37,012 bases of DNA from Bacteroidales bacterium (GCA_003550725.1 PUKZ01000049.1:1-37012); one strand, 5' to 3'. Counted from the stretch's first letter, positions 7,756 through 18,285 are shown. The notes: generated by a model not told the origin, from the sequence alone. A program made the numbers and translations.

Positions 7756-10602
7756 ATGGTTAAGTTTTTACATTTAAAAATAGTTGTACTGTTATTTTTC
7801 AAATGCCTTATTGTTGACGGGCAGCAAGCAGGTTTTGTAATGCCCGACAATTACACACATAACGATTATATTGAAGGCCGCCTTATTTTTAAAGTAGATC
7901 ATGAAACCGGCTTATATATTAAATCTGAAAGGTCAATGCCTGATGAATTACAAAAGGCTTTTGAGCAAATAGAAGGCTCAAATGCCAGGCGGGTATTTCC
8001 AAACCATACTCCGCCCGCGCGGAAATATCATGAAACCGGACATCCTTTAGTTGATCTTACAAGAATTTATTACATTGAAATCCCGAAAGAAAAGGCCATT
8101 GAGCAGGCCATTAATCGTTTATATATTACAGGCATGATAGAATATGCTCAACCCTATTTTATCCCCGGGTTATTCCAGTATTTTCCTAACGATCCATATC
8201 TAAACGACCAATACTACCTTGAAAAAATTCAGGCTTTTGATGCATGGGAAATATCTAAAGGCGATACCAATACAGTAATTGGGATAATTGATACCGGCAC
8301 TGACTTATGGCATCCTGACCTGATAAACTCAATAAAATATAATTATAATGATCCCATAAATGGTAAAGATAGTGATAATGACGGCTTTATAGATAATTTT
8401 TATGGTTGGGATTTTGGAGAGAATAATAATAAGCCGCAATATAATAATAATCCTCACGGCGTTCATGTTTCGGGCATTGCATCGGCCACACCAGATAATA
8501 ACACAGGTATTGCAGGCACAGGCTATTATTCTAAATTTATGCCTGTAAAGGTAGATGATGAGTACGGCAGGCTTATTAAAGCTTATGAGGGTATTGTTTA
8601 TGCAGCCGACAGGGATGCCGGAGTGATAAATTGCTCATGGGGAGGAGAGCTGGGCGCAGGGCCTTTCGGAAGAGACATAGTCAACTATGCCATATTTAAC
8701 AGGGATGTATTGATAGTCAGTGCAGCCGGCAATTCAAACAGCCAAACTCCTGTTTACCCTGCAGCTTATGAACATGTGCTCAATGTTGCAGCAACTGATG
8801 AAAATGATATAAAAGCAAGCTTTTCAAATTATGGTATCACAATTGATGTATGTGCTCCGGGAAAGGATATTCTTTCAACCTGGCCTAATTCATCATACAT
8901 TAAATCAGGAGGAACATCTATGGCTGCTCCAATAGTTTCGGGAGCAGCAGCAATTATGAGGTCGCATTTCCCCGAATACAATGCCCTGCAAATTGCCGAA
9001 CAGCTCAGAGTTACAGCCGACAATATTGATACTCTAAATGGCAACTCTCAATATAAAGGAAAACTCGGCTCAGGAAGAATAAACCTTTACAAGGCACTAA
9101 CCGAAACCAATCAACCTTCCTTAAGGCTCATGAAACATAAATATACATGCGATGAATATTCATCACATAATGCCAACGATACAATGAATATAGCAGGAAC
9201 CTTTGTGAATTTTCTTGAACCTGCCGAAAACATCAAAGTAACACTATCATCACCTTCAAAATATATAAAAATTATTGATAGTGTTTTTCAAACAGGGCCG
9301 TTAGAAACAATGGATTCTGTTAACAATAAAGAAAAACCCTTCAAATTTAAACTAAAAGATAATATACCCCAAAACCATAAAATTGAATTCAAGCTGTCAT
9401 ATACAGACAATAAAGACTATGACGGCAATCAATTTTTTTCAGTATATGTAAATATCGATTACCTGCTTGTTGATGCCAACAGGATTACAACAACCCTCAC
9501 AAGCAAAGGAAGTTTGGGTTATAACTATCCAAAATATCAGCAAGGTGTCGGATTTTTGTTTGACCAAAGCCGATCAATGGTTAAATGTGCAGGATTGATT
9601 GCCGGTAAAAGCTATAGCAGTATTGTTGATAATATTTATGGCAGTGAAGAAAATTCTTTTAACGAGAGGTTTTTACCGGTAGAAAATATCACTAAGCTCG
9701 ATGAACCGGTCTTTTCTGATTTCGATGCAGCAGGCTCATTTAAGGATGACCCTGATTATCAGTTCGGCTTAAACATAAAAGTAGATCAATATGCTTATGC
9801 GTGGACCGAAAAAGGCAAAGACAAATTTATTATACTTGAATATGATATTATTAATAAAGGCAGTGATGAAATAAGCAGTTTTTATGCAGGTTTTTTTGCA
9901 GATTGGATAATCAGCGATATCAAGCAACACCGGGCTGCTTACGACGCCGAAACCCAAATGGGCTACGCCTATTCGGCTGCAGGTGAACATTACAAAGGCA
10001 TTAGCCTTATCAGCGAAGGTATATTCAGACATTATGCTTTTGACAATAAAGGCTATGGAGGTAGTATAAAAATAAGCGACGGCTTTACCGATTTTGAAAA
10101 ATACACCGCACTTAAAACTAACCGATCAAGCGCCGGTTTCCAGGGAGCCGATAACGATATAAGCACATTGGTAAGTACCGGCCCCTATAGCTTTTCACCC
10201 AAAGATACTGTTAATGTAGTCTTTGGCATCATTGCAGGAAATAACTTTGATGACTTGAAAAACAGTGCAAAAACCGCTTATGAACTATATCACGACGATA
10301 ATGGAACTGTTAATATCGAAGAAATAAATCAAAAAGAAAATAAATACACGGTATTTCCTGTCCCATTTCACAATCAACTCAATATTGGCTTCGAAGCCAA
10401 ACAAACTGAACATTATACCATCCGCCTTTTTAACATGAATGGAGAGTTGATAGATGTATTGCATGACGGGCTATTGACACAAGGCCGGCATAAATTAACA
10501 TTCAACCTGTCATCACTAAACAATGCATATCAAACTTTTATTTTGCAAATAAGTGCAGGAAACAATATTGAAAACAGAAAAATTATTCGGACAATTAAGT
10601 AA
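7756..10602 (+). CDS. Secreted subtilisin-like (S8) protease with T9SS sorting domain
   Basis: About 948 aa from the ATG at 7756. A TTG at 7723 would add 11 residues before a hydrophobic signal peptide; the ATG gives a better signal (MVKFLHLKIVVLLFF). Residues of about 35-140 form a prodomain-like region. The S8 catalytic domain follows, with D179 in GIIDTGTD, H234 in HGVHVSG, oxyanion N326 in AAGNSN and S388 in GGTSMAAP. About 400 residues of beta-rich sequence follow, then a C-terminal Por_Secre_tail-type sorting domain starting near FPVPFHNQLNI and ending KIIRTIK. The protein should cross the inner membrane by Sec and the outer membrane by the type IX system. Substrate is unknown; nutrient proteolysis or surface-protein processing are possible. 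A 37-base gap separates it from the next gene. Confidence 0.9.
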   Translation: MVKFLHLKIVVLLFFKCLIVDGQQAGFVMPDNYTHNDYIEGRLIFKVDHETGLYIKSERSMPDELQKAFEQIEGSNARRVFPNHTPPARKYHETGHPLVDLTRIYYIEIPKEKAIEQAINRLYITGMIEYAQPYFIPGLFQYFPNDPYLNDQYYLEKIQAFDAWEISKGDTNTVIGIIDTGTDLWHPDLINSIKYNYNDPINGKDSDNDGFIDNFYGWDFGENNNKPQYNNNPHGVHVSGIASATPDNNTGIAGTGYYSKFMPVKVDDEYGRLIKAYEGIVYAADRDAGVINCSWGGELGAGPFGRDIVNYAIFNRDVLIVSAAGNSNSQTPVYPAAYEHVLNVAATDENDIKASFSNYGITIDVCAPGKDILSTWPNSSYIKSGGTSMAAPIVSGAAAIMRSHFPEYNALQIAEQLRVTADNIDTLNGNSQYKGKLGSGRINLYKALTETNQPSLRLMKHKYTCDEYSSHNANDTMNIAGTFVNFLEPAENIKVTLSSPSKYIKIIDSVFQTGPLETMDSVNNKEKPFKFKLKDNIPQNHKIEFKLSYTDNKDYDGNQFFSVYVNIDYLLVDANRITTTLTSKGSLGYNYPKYQQGVGFLFDQSRSMVKCAGLIAGKSYSSIVDNIYGSEENSFNERFLPVENITKLDEPVFSDFDAAGSFKDDPDYQFGLNIKVDQYAYAWTEKGKDKFIILEYDIINKGSDEISSFYAGFFADWIISDIKQHRAAYDAETQMGYAYSAAGEHYKGISLISEGIFRHYAFDNKGYGGSIKISDGFTDFEKYTALKTNRSSAGFQGADNDISTLVSTGPYSFSPKDTVNVVFGIIAGNNFDDLKNSAKTAYELYHDDNGTVNIEEINQKENKYTVFPVPFHNQLNIGFEAKQTEHYTIRLFNMNGELIDVLHDGLLTQGRHKLTFNLSSLNNAYQTFILQISAGNNIENRKIIRTIK

Positions 10603-10639
10603 AAATATAAACTAACAGAAGTTTTTACAAAATTTTTAA

Positions 10640-11917
10640 ATGGAAGATTTTATTGATTTTATTCCCGAAAAATTCACACAATTTGTTTTTGTGACCTTAC
10701 TCGCGTTGGTTATTGGACTGGCGCAAAGAAGGCTTCATACTGAAAAAGAGGAATTTAAGGTTTTCGGCACCGACAGAACATTTACTTTCATTGGTATTTT
10801 GGGCTTCATACTCTATATTGTCGATGAAAACACCCTTATACCTTATTTGACCGGATGGCTTACATTAAGTGTTTTACTGGTTGTCTATTATATTTTCAAA
10901 CTAAAGGAACAAAACACTTATGGCATCACAACAATTCTTATAGGGCTTATAACCTATTGTATACCACCGCTTGTAATCACTCAACCGGCATGGCTTTATA
11001 TACTTATTGTAGTCACAGTACTAATATTTTCCGAGATAAAGGGGTCTTTTGTCGAAGCATCCAAAAAGTTTGATAAAGATGAGTTCATTACCCTGGCAAA
11101 ATTTCTTATCATAGCAGGTGTTATCTTACCAATAGTGCCTGATAAGCAAATAGTTCCATTTATAAATCTTACCCCTTTCAATGTATGGATTGCTGTAGTG
11201 GTTATTTCAGCTATTTCCTATATGAGCTACCTGCTAAGAAAGTTTGTCTTTACCAAATCGGGAATTATTGTTTCGGGAATTTTGGGCGGATTATACAGCA
11301 GCACAGCAACCAGCATCATACTCTCCCGAAAAAGCCGAAACCTTGTTAATCAACACGAAAATTACCAATATGCATCAGCCATAGTACTTTCAATGGCTAT
11401 GATGTATTTTCGCATATTGTTTCTAATGATCATTTTTAACAGAAACCTTGCACTATACCTTCTACCTGTTTTTACAATAATGACAGTGTTTTCATTGATA
11501 ATAGGGCTGACTACACTGCGGAAAGCCAAGAAAAATAATAGTGTTGATAAAAATAATATTATTGATAAAAACCCGCTTGAATTTAAAGTAGCAATAATCT
11601 TTACTCTACTATATATTGCCTTTTCTTTTATAACACATTATGTAATAGATATTTATGGCGTAACCGGCCTCAATGTTTTGAGCTGGATTACAGGCCTGGT
11701 AGATATTCATCCCTTTCTCTTGAATATTTTTCAATACAAATATGATGTAAGTACCAATGTAATTGCATTTGCCACTTTACAGGCAATTATCAGTAACAAT
11801 ATACTAAAAACCTGCTATGTTCTTTTTCTTGCAGACAAAAAGCTCAGAAAACCCGTTGCTTTTGGTATGGGAGCCATAATTCTACTTAATGCTGCATTAC
11901 TTTTATTTTTGCTGTAA
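10640..11917 (+). CDS. MgtC/SapB-family membrane protein with DUF4010 domain
   Basis: 425-aa polytopic membrane protein with roughly eleven or twelve hydrophobic helices. The N-terminal part (TLLALVIGLAQRR, then GILGFIL) resembles the MgtC/SapB domain. The rest matches DUF4010, including GGLYSSTATSIILSRKSR at about 215-235, a conserved Ser/Thr-rich segment. Length is usual for the fused form. MgtC proteins of pathogens act on Mg homeostasis and the F-ATPase, but the function of the DUF4010 fusion is unknown and transport is only a guess. It starts 37 bases after the subtilase and may be read from the same transcript. Confidence 0.82.
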   Translation: MEDFIDFIPEKFTQFVFVTLLALVIGLAQRRLHTEKEEFKVFGTDRTFTFIGILGFILYIVDENTLIPYLTGWLTLSVLLVVYYIFKLKEQNTYGITTILIGLITYCIPPLVITQPAWLYILIVVTVLIFSEIKGSFVEASKKFDKDEFITLAKFLIIAGVILPIVPDKQIVPFINLTPFNVWIAVVVISAISYMSYLLRKFVFTKSGIIVSGILGGLYSSTATSIILSRKSRNLVNQHENYQYASAIVLSMAMMYFRILFLMIIFNRNLALYLLPVFTIMTVFSLIIGLTTLRKAKKNNSVDKNNIIDKNPLEFKVAIIFTLLYIAFSFITHYVIDIYGVTGLNVLSWITGLVDIHPFLLNIFQYKYDVSTNVIAFATLQAIISNNILKTCYVLFLADKKLRKPVAFGMGAIILLNAALLLFLL

Positions 11918-11991
11918 ACCAACTTTTTTATAAGTTAATAACTTTTGGATAACTTTTAACCCGTGAGTTATAAAAAAAACTCCTCTAAAAC

Positions 11992-11999
11992 TAACTTTG
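11992..11999 (+). promoter_or_regulatory. Candidate -7 box TAACTTTG for the gene at 12045
   Basis: TAACTTTG fits the Bacteroidota TAnnTTTG -7 consensus and lies about 46 bases before the ATG, giving a leader of roughly 40 bases. No convincing -33 TTTG at normal spacing was seen. Confidence 0.35.
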
Positions 12000-12044
12000 T
12001 AATAAAGCCGGTTTTTATTAAATCCCTGCCAAAAAAATAAAAAC

Positions 12045-14669
12045 ATGTTGAATAACTTAAAGCCCTATATTGTAATTGGAGCTGCCACTATAACTTTGCT
12101 GATTATTTTATGGGCTGTTTTAATGTTTCTGCAAAAACAAACCTCCTATGCAGACCATAATGCGGCAAAACTTATCCCATCAGATGCTTACCTGGTAATT
12201 AATTCTAATGACCCGCAGGGAAATTCCGAAAGACTGCGTGAAACAATTTTTTGGAAAGAGCTGACAAATATTGATAAAATTGATGAATTTAATCAATCAC
12301 TTATCTTTCTTGATTCAGTAATTAACATTTCTGAAAAAACACAAAAATTATCAGAAGAAAGCACCCTGTGGATCTCTTTTCATAATATCCCACAGAATAA
12401 CAACGCAGTATTGTTTAATATTAATTTAAACCGAAGGCATAAACTAAAAAATGTAACCTCATTTTTAGAAAAAAACTTTAATTTTTCGCTTATAAAAAAA
12501 CATAGCTTTATTGATAAAGATATTTTTGAGAGTAAATTTTATGAAGAAAAAGAAGTTTTTATCACCTTGTATAAAAACAGCCTGTTAATCAGCAAACATA
12601 AAAGACTTATTGAACGAGCAATTACACAATATAAATCAGGAAAAAACATCCTCTCAAATGAAGATTTTGCCGCACTTAAAGATCTGACAGGTGAAAATAC
12701 TAATGTTTATTACGATTTGAAAAGCTTATGCCGTAATTTGAACAAAATAACAAAGTCGGGAAAACATCCATTTTTTGATTGCAACAAATTCGACTCCTGG
12801 TTGAGTTGGGATATCCATATATACGATCAAACTGTATCATTTTACGGATTTTTATTGCCCGGTAAAGACAAACAACCTGTCTTTATGAATAAAGAACCCC
12901 GCGAACTATCTGTTTTATCAGGGCTACCCTCAAGCACCTTGCTGCTGATAAGCAAATCAACCAAAGATTCAAAAACCACTGATTATAATACAAATTCCTG
13001 CCTCGTTAACCAAACAGCTCATGCTTATTTTGTCAATGATATACATGCAGGAACAATATCTTCAATCTTAATACTTCAAACCGAAAATCGTAAAGATGCA
13101 AGCAGTTTTGTCAGAAACCAGGACCTAAAAGAAATAAGTGCTGAAAAAATTTTTTCTGAAAAAACTGATCTAAACATATATGAAGCACCTAAAGATCAAG
13201 ATTTTAAGGATGTTGCCGGACATAAGTTTAATAATAAGTTTAAGTATATCATTAAAGCAGAAAATTTATTAATAGCAATGCCTGATATACATGCTGCCAA
13301 AAACTGGTACAGATTCTATAATAATCGTCAAACCTTGTTAAACGATCTAAATAATCAAAATATCCGAGAACATTTGCCAATGTATAGCAACTTTTTTGTT
13401 TATATAAACATTCCCGGCCTTATATCATTTATGGATAACTCTTTTACCAAAGAGACCAGGGATTTTTTAAAAGAAAACAGCCAGTATATAGAAAACTTCG
13501 ACAAATTTGCATTTCAAATATCACACCACCGAAACCGGCTTTTTCAAAATAATGCAGTTATTAATCATGATCCATATTCACTAAATATTCCCGAAAAAAA
13601 TTGGGAAACTTTACTTGACACTACAGTAAATAAAAAACTGTTTAATGTTGTCAGCCATGTTGATCAATCGGAAGAAATTATTGTAGCAGATAAAAACAAC
13701 ATTCTTTATCTAATAAACGACAAAGGCGAGGTTTTGTGGAGCAGAGAACTACCTGAAGCTATTATGTCGGAAATATACCAGGTAGACTATTACAAAAACA
13801 ATAAATATCAATATCTTTTCAATACAAAAAATTATATCTTCCTCATTGACCGGCTTGGAAGAGATGTGGCCGATTATCCTTTAAAGCTGACAAAACCGGC
13901 CTCAGCACCTATGGCTCTGTTTGACTATGAAAATAACAAAGAATACAGGTTACTGATTCCAACCGAAGATAAAACAATTCTGAATCTCGACAAAACCGGC
14001 TCCCCAGTTTATGGCTGGCTATACGACAAATCAAATGATACCGTCAGAAAACCCGTGCAACATATTCGTATGGATGAAAAGGACTTTTTAATTGTCACCG
14101 ATATAACCGGAAAACCGGAAATACTCAACCGTAGAGGCCAAACAAGAATAAAAATACCGGAAAAACTGAAAATATCGCAAAAAAACCCGGTTTATTTTGA
14201 TACTACAGGCTCAAAAAAACCCCACTTCATATTATCAGGAAAAAAAGGGGAAATAATAAAAATAACCATCGAAGGAAAAGTTTCTGAATTTGCAATTGAT
14301 GTGTTTACCGATGATCACTTTTTTTTATACAACGATATAACCCTTAACGAAAAAAAAGACTTTTTGATCGTGGATAAAAACATTTTGTATGTCTACGATT
14401 CTTCAGGTAAAAAAATGTTCTCCCATAAATTTGATGGCTTTGTTGAAAACAGACCTGTTATTTTTAATATAAATAATAATATGAAGCTAATAGGTATAGT
14501 TGACAAAAAAAACAAAAAAGCTTACTTGTTTAATTCTACAGGCCAGAATTTAACCCCTTTCATAAAAAGTAACGTTACTTTTATAATTAAAAGAACTGAT
14601 AAATCAAATAATATTGAGGTCATAAAAGGACTGGATAATATTATAAGAAGCTATCAAATATCATCTTAA
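12045..14669 (+). CDS. Large membrane-anchored DUF3352-like protein
   Basis: 874-aa protein with a single N-terminal membrane anchor (about residues 8-30, IVIGAATITLLIILWAVLMFL) and a long, presumably periplasmic part. After the anchor the sequence AAKLIPSDAYLVINSN and the following 450 residues resemble DUF3352-type domains. The C-terminal third changes character: repeats such as NILYLINDKGEVLWSRELP, YIFLIDRLGRDVADYPLKL, TILNLDKTGSPVYGWLY and ILYVYDSSGKKMFSHKF look like PQQ/YncE-type propeller blades. A few T/K-rich stretches and many Lys/Asn residues reflect the AT bias. No catalytic motif is recognisable. It could be a scaffold or chaperone in the envelope; the DUF assignment is from recall and is moderately sure. 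Confidence 0.7.
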   Translation: MLNNLKPYIVIGAATITLLIILWAVLMFLQKQTSYADHNAAKLIPSDAYLVINSNDPQGNSERLRETIFWKELTNIDKIDEFNQSLIFLDSVINISEKTQKLSEESTLWISFHNIPQNNNAVLFNINLNRRHKLKNVTSFLEKNFNFSLIKKHSFIDKDIFESKFYEEKEVFITLYKNSLLISKHKRLIERAITQYKSGKNILSNEDFAALKDLTGENTNVYYDLKSLCRNLNKITKSGKHPFFDCNKFDSWLSWDIHIYDQTVSFYGFLLPGKDKQPVFMNKEPRELSVLSGLPSSTLLLISKSTKDSKTTDYNTNSCLVNQTAHAYFVNDIHAGTISSILILQTENRKDASSFVRNQDLKEISAEKIFSEKTDLNIYEAPKDQDFKDVAGHKFNNKFKYIIKAENLLIAMPDIHAAKNWYRFYNNRQTLLNDLNNQNIREHLPMYSNFFVYINIPGLISFMDNSFTKETRDFLKENSQYIENFDKFAFQISHHRNRLFQNNAVINHDPYSLNIPEKNWETLLDTTVNKKLFNVVSHVDQSEEIIVADKNNILYLINDKGEVLWSRELPEAIMSEIYQVDYYKNNKYQYLFNTKNYIFLIDRLGRDVADYPLKLTKPASAPMALFDYENNKEYRLLIPTEDKTILNLDKTGSPVYGWLYDKSNDTVRKPVQHIRMDEKDFLIVTDITGKPEILNRRGQTRIKIPEKLKISQKNPVYFDTTGSKKPHFILSGKKGEIIKITIEGKVSEFAIDVFTDDHFFLYNDITLNEKKDFLIVDKNILYVYDSSGKKMFSHKFDGFVENRPVIFNINNNMKLIGIVDKKNKKAYLFNSTGQNLTPFIKSNVTFIIKRTDKSNNIEVIKGLDNIIRSYQISS

Positions 14670-14923
14670 TAAATTTTCAATCACCCTTTTTGCGACTAAA
14701 CAGATAATTATTGCTATTATTAATAATAATATTGTGATTAATTTATAAGTTTAGTTTTTTATCCGAAATTTTTATAATAAAATTTTTATTTTAATTATTA
14801 TTATTTGTTATTTTGTTAAATATTAGCATTAAAATATATATTTATTTTTTTACATTATTCAATATAGCATTGAAATTATAGAAAGAATATAACATTTTTG
14901 AAATATTTATAAAATCAAAACAT

Positions 14924-16546
14924 ATGGAAACAAAATCCGGAATTTTACAGCACTTTTCTGTATCTGTTGTTATTTTGGCAATCTTTTTCACAGCCATGTT
15001 TAATTCTTGCGATTATAGTTATCTTGATATGAACGAAGATAATACAGAAGGCACCTTTGGGCCGACTTATGCTTTGCCTCTTATAAAATCCAATCTAAGT
15101 ATTGACGATATGATTGATTTGGATGAAACCGAGTCAGTTGAAGTTGGTGATGCTAAGCTTGGAGACGACAAGATTATCAAATTGATTTATAATGGAAGAA
15201 TATATTCCGTTGATGCCAAAGAACTTTTTACAATTGATGATCTTCATTCACAGTTTTCTTATTCCTATACTCCTCCATCTGCAAAGTCTGTTTCAGAAAC
15301 ATTTAAATTTTACGTGGATTTGGAAGGAGAAGAAAGAATTGATGAAATATCTTTCATAGAAGGAAAAATGTCTGTCAATATTGAGGCTGATAATTTGATT
15401 AATGATGGTTACGAATTACTTTTTGATATAAGTGTGCCCGGATCGGGCTTTAGCGAAGAGTTTCTTTTGCAAGATACCCCCAAAGAATTTGATCTTGATG
15501 GTTATACGTTTGATTTTAAGCAAGATGATCAGGGAACTTATTTGGAAATAGATTATATAATAAGCGTAGAAGAAGAGGGAACACCCGAAAATAGTCCCTA
15601 CGACATGGTTTTTAACAAAAACATAAACTCCGATAAATATGAAATAAAGGGATACTTTGATAATTTTGATTTTAGTATAGGTTCTGACACTATAAGCCTT
15701 GGAATATTCAATGAAAGTGTTTTGAGTGAAATATTTTTTAAAGAGCCATATGTTAATATATTTGCAAATAATTCTATGGGATTACCACTAAGTATTCATT
15801 TTGATGTATTTCATTTTTACAATAAAGAAAAAGACACTATAGATATCAGCGGGCCCGGGTTTGAAAACAATAACCCGTGGAAGATTGATTATCCGGTTAT
15901 TATAGGTGACTCCGCCATGACTGAAGCTGAGCTTAACCGTCAAAACTCAAACATGGATGATATCCTGGAGATAAGCCCCCACAAATCAGCATACAAAATC
16001 AGCGGGGAAACAAACCCGGATCAAGACCCTGAAATAGATAACTTTATACGGCATGACAGCAATTTTAACATCGACGTGGAAGTCAATTTACCGCTTTATG
16101 GTAGCATTAACAAATATGTGTTTCAAGATACCCTCGATTTTTCTATAGGCGAAATTGATAACGATATTGATGATCAAATTGAATGGATTGAATTAAAATT
16201 TAATATCGGTAATGGGTTTCCGCTTAACCTCGCTTTACAGGCACATTTCCTTGATGAGAATGATGAAAAAATTGATGATGTTTATTTATTTGATGATTAT
16301 GAAGATATTTTTAAATCGGCAAAGGTGGGTGCCGATGGTGTGGTTGTAGAAAAAACACATGAAGAAAAAAAAATATTGATAGAACATGATAAAGTTGACG
16401 AAATTGAGGATGCTGAAAGCATAGTTGTATCATTCCGTATTAGCTCAGCCCACGAAAACAACAATGCTAAAGTTGTAAAAATTTATGAGGATTATACAAT
16501 AGACGTGCGGCTTGGCACAAGAATAAAGCTGGCTATTGAACTGTAA
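14924..16546 (+). CDS. Acidic lipoprotein of unknown function
   Basis: 540-aa predicted lipoprotein. A hydrophobic signal (about 11-25) ends at a lipobox with Cys29 (MFNSCDYS). The mature part is very acidic, with Asp/Glu-rich patches such as DENDEKIDDVYLFDDYEDI near residues 440-460, and shows a beta-rich pattern suggestive of several beta-sandwich domains; I recognise no named family or active site. It starts 254 bases after the DUF3352-like gene, in an AT-rich spacer, and is followed after 53 bases by the DUF5723 barrel gene. The tight pairing suggests the two products act together at the outer membrane, for example as a barrel with its lipoprotein partner. Confidence 0.75.
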   Translation: METKSGILQHFSVSVVILAIFFTAMFNSCDYSYLDMNEDNTEGTFGPTYALPLIKSNLSIDDMIDLDETESVEVGDAKLGDDKIIKLIYNGRIYSVDAKELFTIDDLHSQFSYSYTPPSAKSVSETFKFYVDLEGEERIDEISFIEGKMSVNIEADNLINDGYELLFDISVPGSGFSEEFLLQDTPKEFDLDGYTFDFKQDDQGTYLEIDYIISVEEEGTPENSPYDMVFNKNINSDKYEIKGYFDNFDFSIGSDTISLGIFNESVLSEIFFKEPYVNIFANNSMGLPLSIHFDVFHFYNKEKDTIDISGPGFENNNPWKIDYPVIIGDSAMTEAELNRQNSNMDDILEISPHKSAYKISGETNPDQDPEIDNFIRHDSNFNIDVEVNLPLYGSINKYVFQDTLDFSIGEIDNDIDDQIEWIELKFNIGNGFPLNLALQAHFLDENDEKIDDVYLFDDYEDIFKSAKVGADGVVVEKTHEEKKILIEHDKVDEIEDAESIVVSFRISSAHENNNAKVVKIYEDYTIDVRLGTRIKLAIEL

Positions 16547-16599
16547 ATAATTTATAATGATTCTGTATTATATAGTAAAAATAAATATTTTGTTATTAT

Positions 16600-18009
16600 A
16601 TGAAGAAAAAATATTTTTATCACGGTAATTTAATAATAATTATATTGTTTGTATTATTAATTATGCCTAATAAGGCCGGGTCTCAGCCAACGGCAACGAT
16701 TCACTGGATGCAAGGCATTCCTCAATCTATATATTCTAATCCGGGATTAAAGCCCGATGCACGCATTTATATCGGTATGCCTGGCTTTTCATCAAGCTAT
16801 ATGGGGGTAGCACATAACGGATTCAGGATAGATGACCTGTTTCCAAAAGAAAACGGTACCTTTGTTTATGACGAAGATAATATGCTCGACAAGCTTAATG
16901 ATAATAATTATTTTAAATTCGACTATCAACATGAAATCCTGGCGTTTGGATTTCGCTATTATGAAAACCAGTTCTCTTTTAATTTAACTGAAAAAACAAA
17001 TGCCCGAATTGGATATTCCAAAGACTTTATGAAATTAATGTTAAAGGGTAATGATGTTTTCAGGGAAATGGAACGCCCTGCCAATTTCGACGGCAGTGGT
17101 TTAGATGCAACTTATTACAGGGAACTTGGCTTCGGTTATTCCAGAGAATGGATGGATCAACTAAGAGCCGGCGCGCGTGCAAAAGTTTTATTCGGCCTGG
17201 GAAATATCCATTTTGAAAGAGCCGATTTCTCACTAAATACTCATCCCGATACTTATGACCTGAATTTACACTCCAATCTTTTAATAAATACTTCTAATCC
17301 TTTTATTATTGACATAGATAAAGATGAAGATATTATAGACGCTGATTTTGATCCCGCTGACTTTATCACAAATACCCAGAACTTGGGCTTTGCCATTGAT
17401 CTGGGAGGGGTTTACGATATTGACGAGAGGTTTTCGGTAGGACTTAGTTTAATTGACCTGGGCTTTATAAACTGGAATTCAGGCGTTGATAACATTGAAA
17501 TGGAAGGAGAATTTGACTTTGAAGGATTTGATCTGCAAAAATATTTTGATGATGAAGAATATTTTGATGATTTAGGCGATACAATGCTTGATAGTATCAG
17601 GGAAATTTTTGACCCTGTGCAAACATCCGATAGTTACCGCACTATGCTGCCAACCAGGATTTTACTCTCGGGAACCTATAATATAAGTGATATACATAAA
17701 GCCGGGCTTTCACTGCAAGGCGAGTTTTTCGACGGAAACTTTTACCCCTCTTTTACAGCTGCATACAGTATTCAACCAATACCGCAAATCGGAGGTTCAA
17801 TATCATATTCGCTGATTCATCAAAACTTTGCTAATGTGGGACTAGGCTTTCATTTCAATTTATATCCGCTACAAATTTATTTTGCAACAGATAACTTTAT
17901 CCCTGCAATGCAACCTCATACGATACAAACAACATCATTCCAGGTAGGGATCAACTTACTAATAGACTATATGCACCATGATACAGCAAGGCCGCTGCAC
18001 TGTTGGTAA
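16600..18009 (+). CDS. DUF5723-family outer-membrane protein
   Basis: 469-aa protein with a signal peptide (MKKKYFYHGNLIIIILFVLL, cleavage probable near AGS-QPT). The mature N-terminus, with HWMQGIPQSIYSNPGL and GMPGFSSSYMGVAHNGF, is characteristic of DUF5723 proteins, which belong to the PorP/FadL-like barrel superfamily of Bacteroidota. Amphipathic strands recur to the end (for example GLSLQGEFFDGNFYPSFTAAYSI and VGLGFHFNLYPLQIYFATDNF). An acidic loop lies at about 285-330. The C-terminus extends a little beyond the last strand (HHDTARPLHCW). Its function is unknown; it follows the acidic lipoprotein gene closely. It is not next to T9SS core genes, so a secretion role is unsupported. Confidence 0.83.
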   Translation: MKKKYFYHGNLIIIILFVLLIMPNKAGSQPTATIHWMQGIPQSIYSNPGLKPDARIYIGMPGFSSSYMGVAHNGFRIDDLFPKENGTFVYDEDNMLDKLNDNNYFKFDYQHEILAFGFRYYENQFSFNLTEKTNARIGYSKDFMKLMLKGNDVFREMERPANFDGSGLDATYYRELGFGYSREWMDQLRAGARAKVLFGLGNIHFERADFSLNTHPDTYDLNLHSNLLINTSNPFIIDIDKDEDIIDADFDPADFITNTQNLGFAIDLGGVYDIDERFSVGLSLIDLGFINWNSGVDNIEMEGEFDFEGFDLQKYFDDEEYFDDLGDTMLDSIREIFDPVQTSDSYRTMLPTRILLSGTYNISDIHKAGLSLQGEFFDGNFYPSFTAAYSIQPIPQIGGSISYSLIHQNFANVGLGFHFNLYPLQIYFATDNFIPAMQPHTIQTTSFQVGINLLIDYMHHDTARPLHCW

Positions 18010-18285
18010 AAAAAGTTTTAAAGCATTTTAATCAAACTGACAGACACTCTGATTTGTTTTAGTTATTTTAAATATATTATCTGATTTATATTAAGTGGTT
18101 AATTCAACAATTCTTTGGGGCCGGTATGTATCTGTCTGTTAATACGATATATTTTTAATATTCTATTGCCGCCACATATCTTCAAAAAATTTAATTAAGT
18201 TTACAATATGGCGATACAATATTAAAAAAGCTTTTTGGCTTTTAATAGTATAATTTATTAAAGCCTTGATAAAACTTTTTGATTC

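Noticed and set aside
18226-18243. Terminator before the DUF2520 gene (AAAAGC/GCTTTT hairpin)
   Set aside because: The stem is only six pairs, mostly A-T, and lies over 200 bases after the nearest upstream gene.
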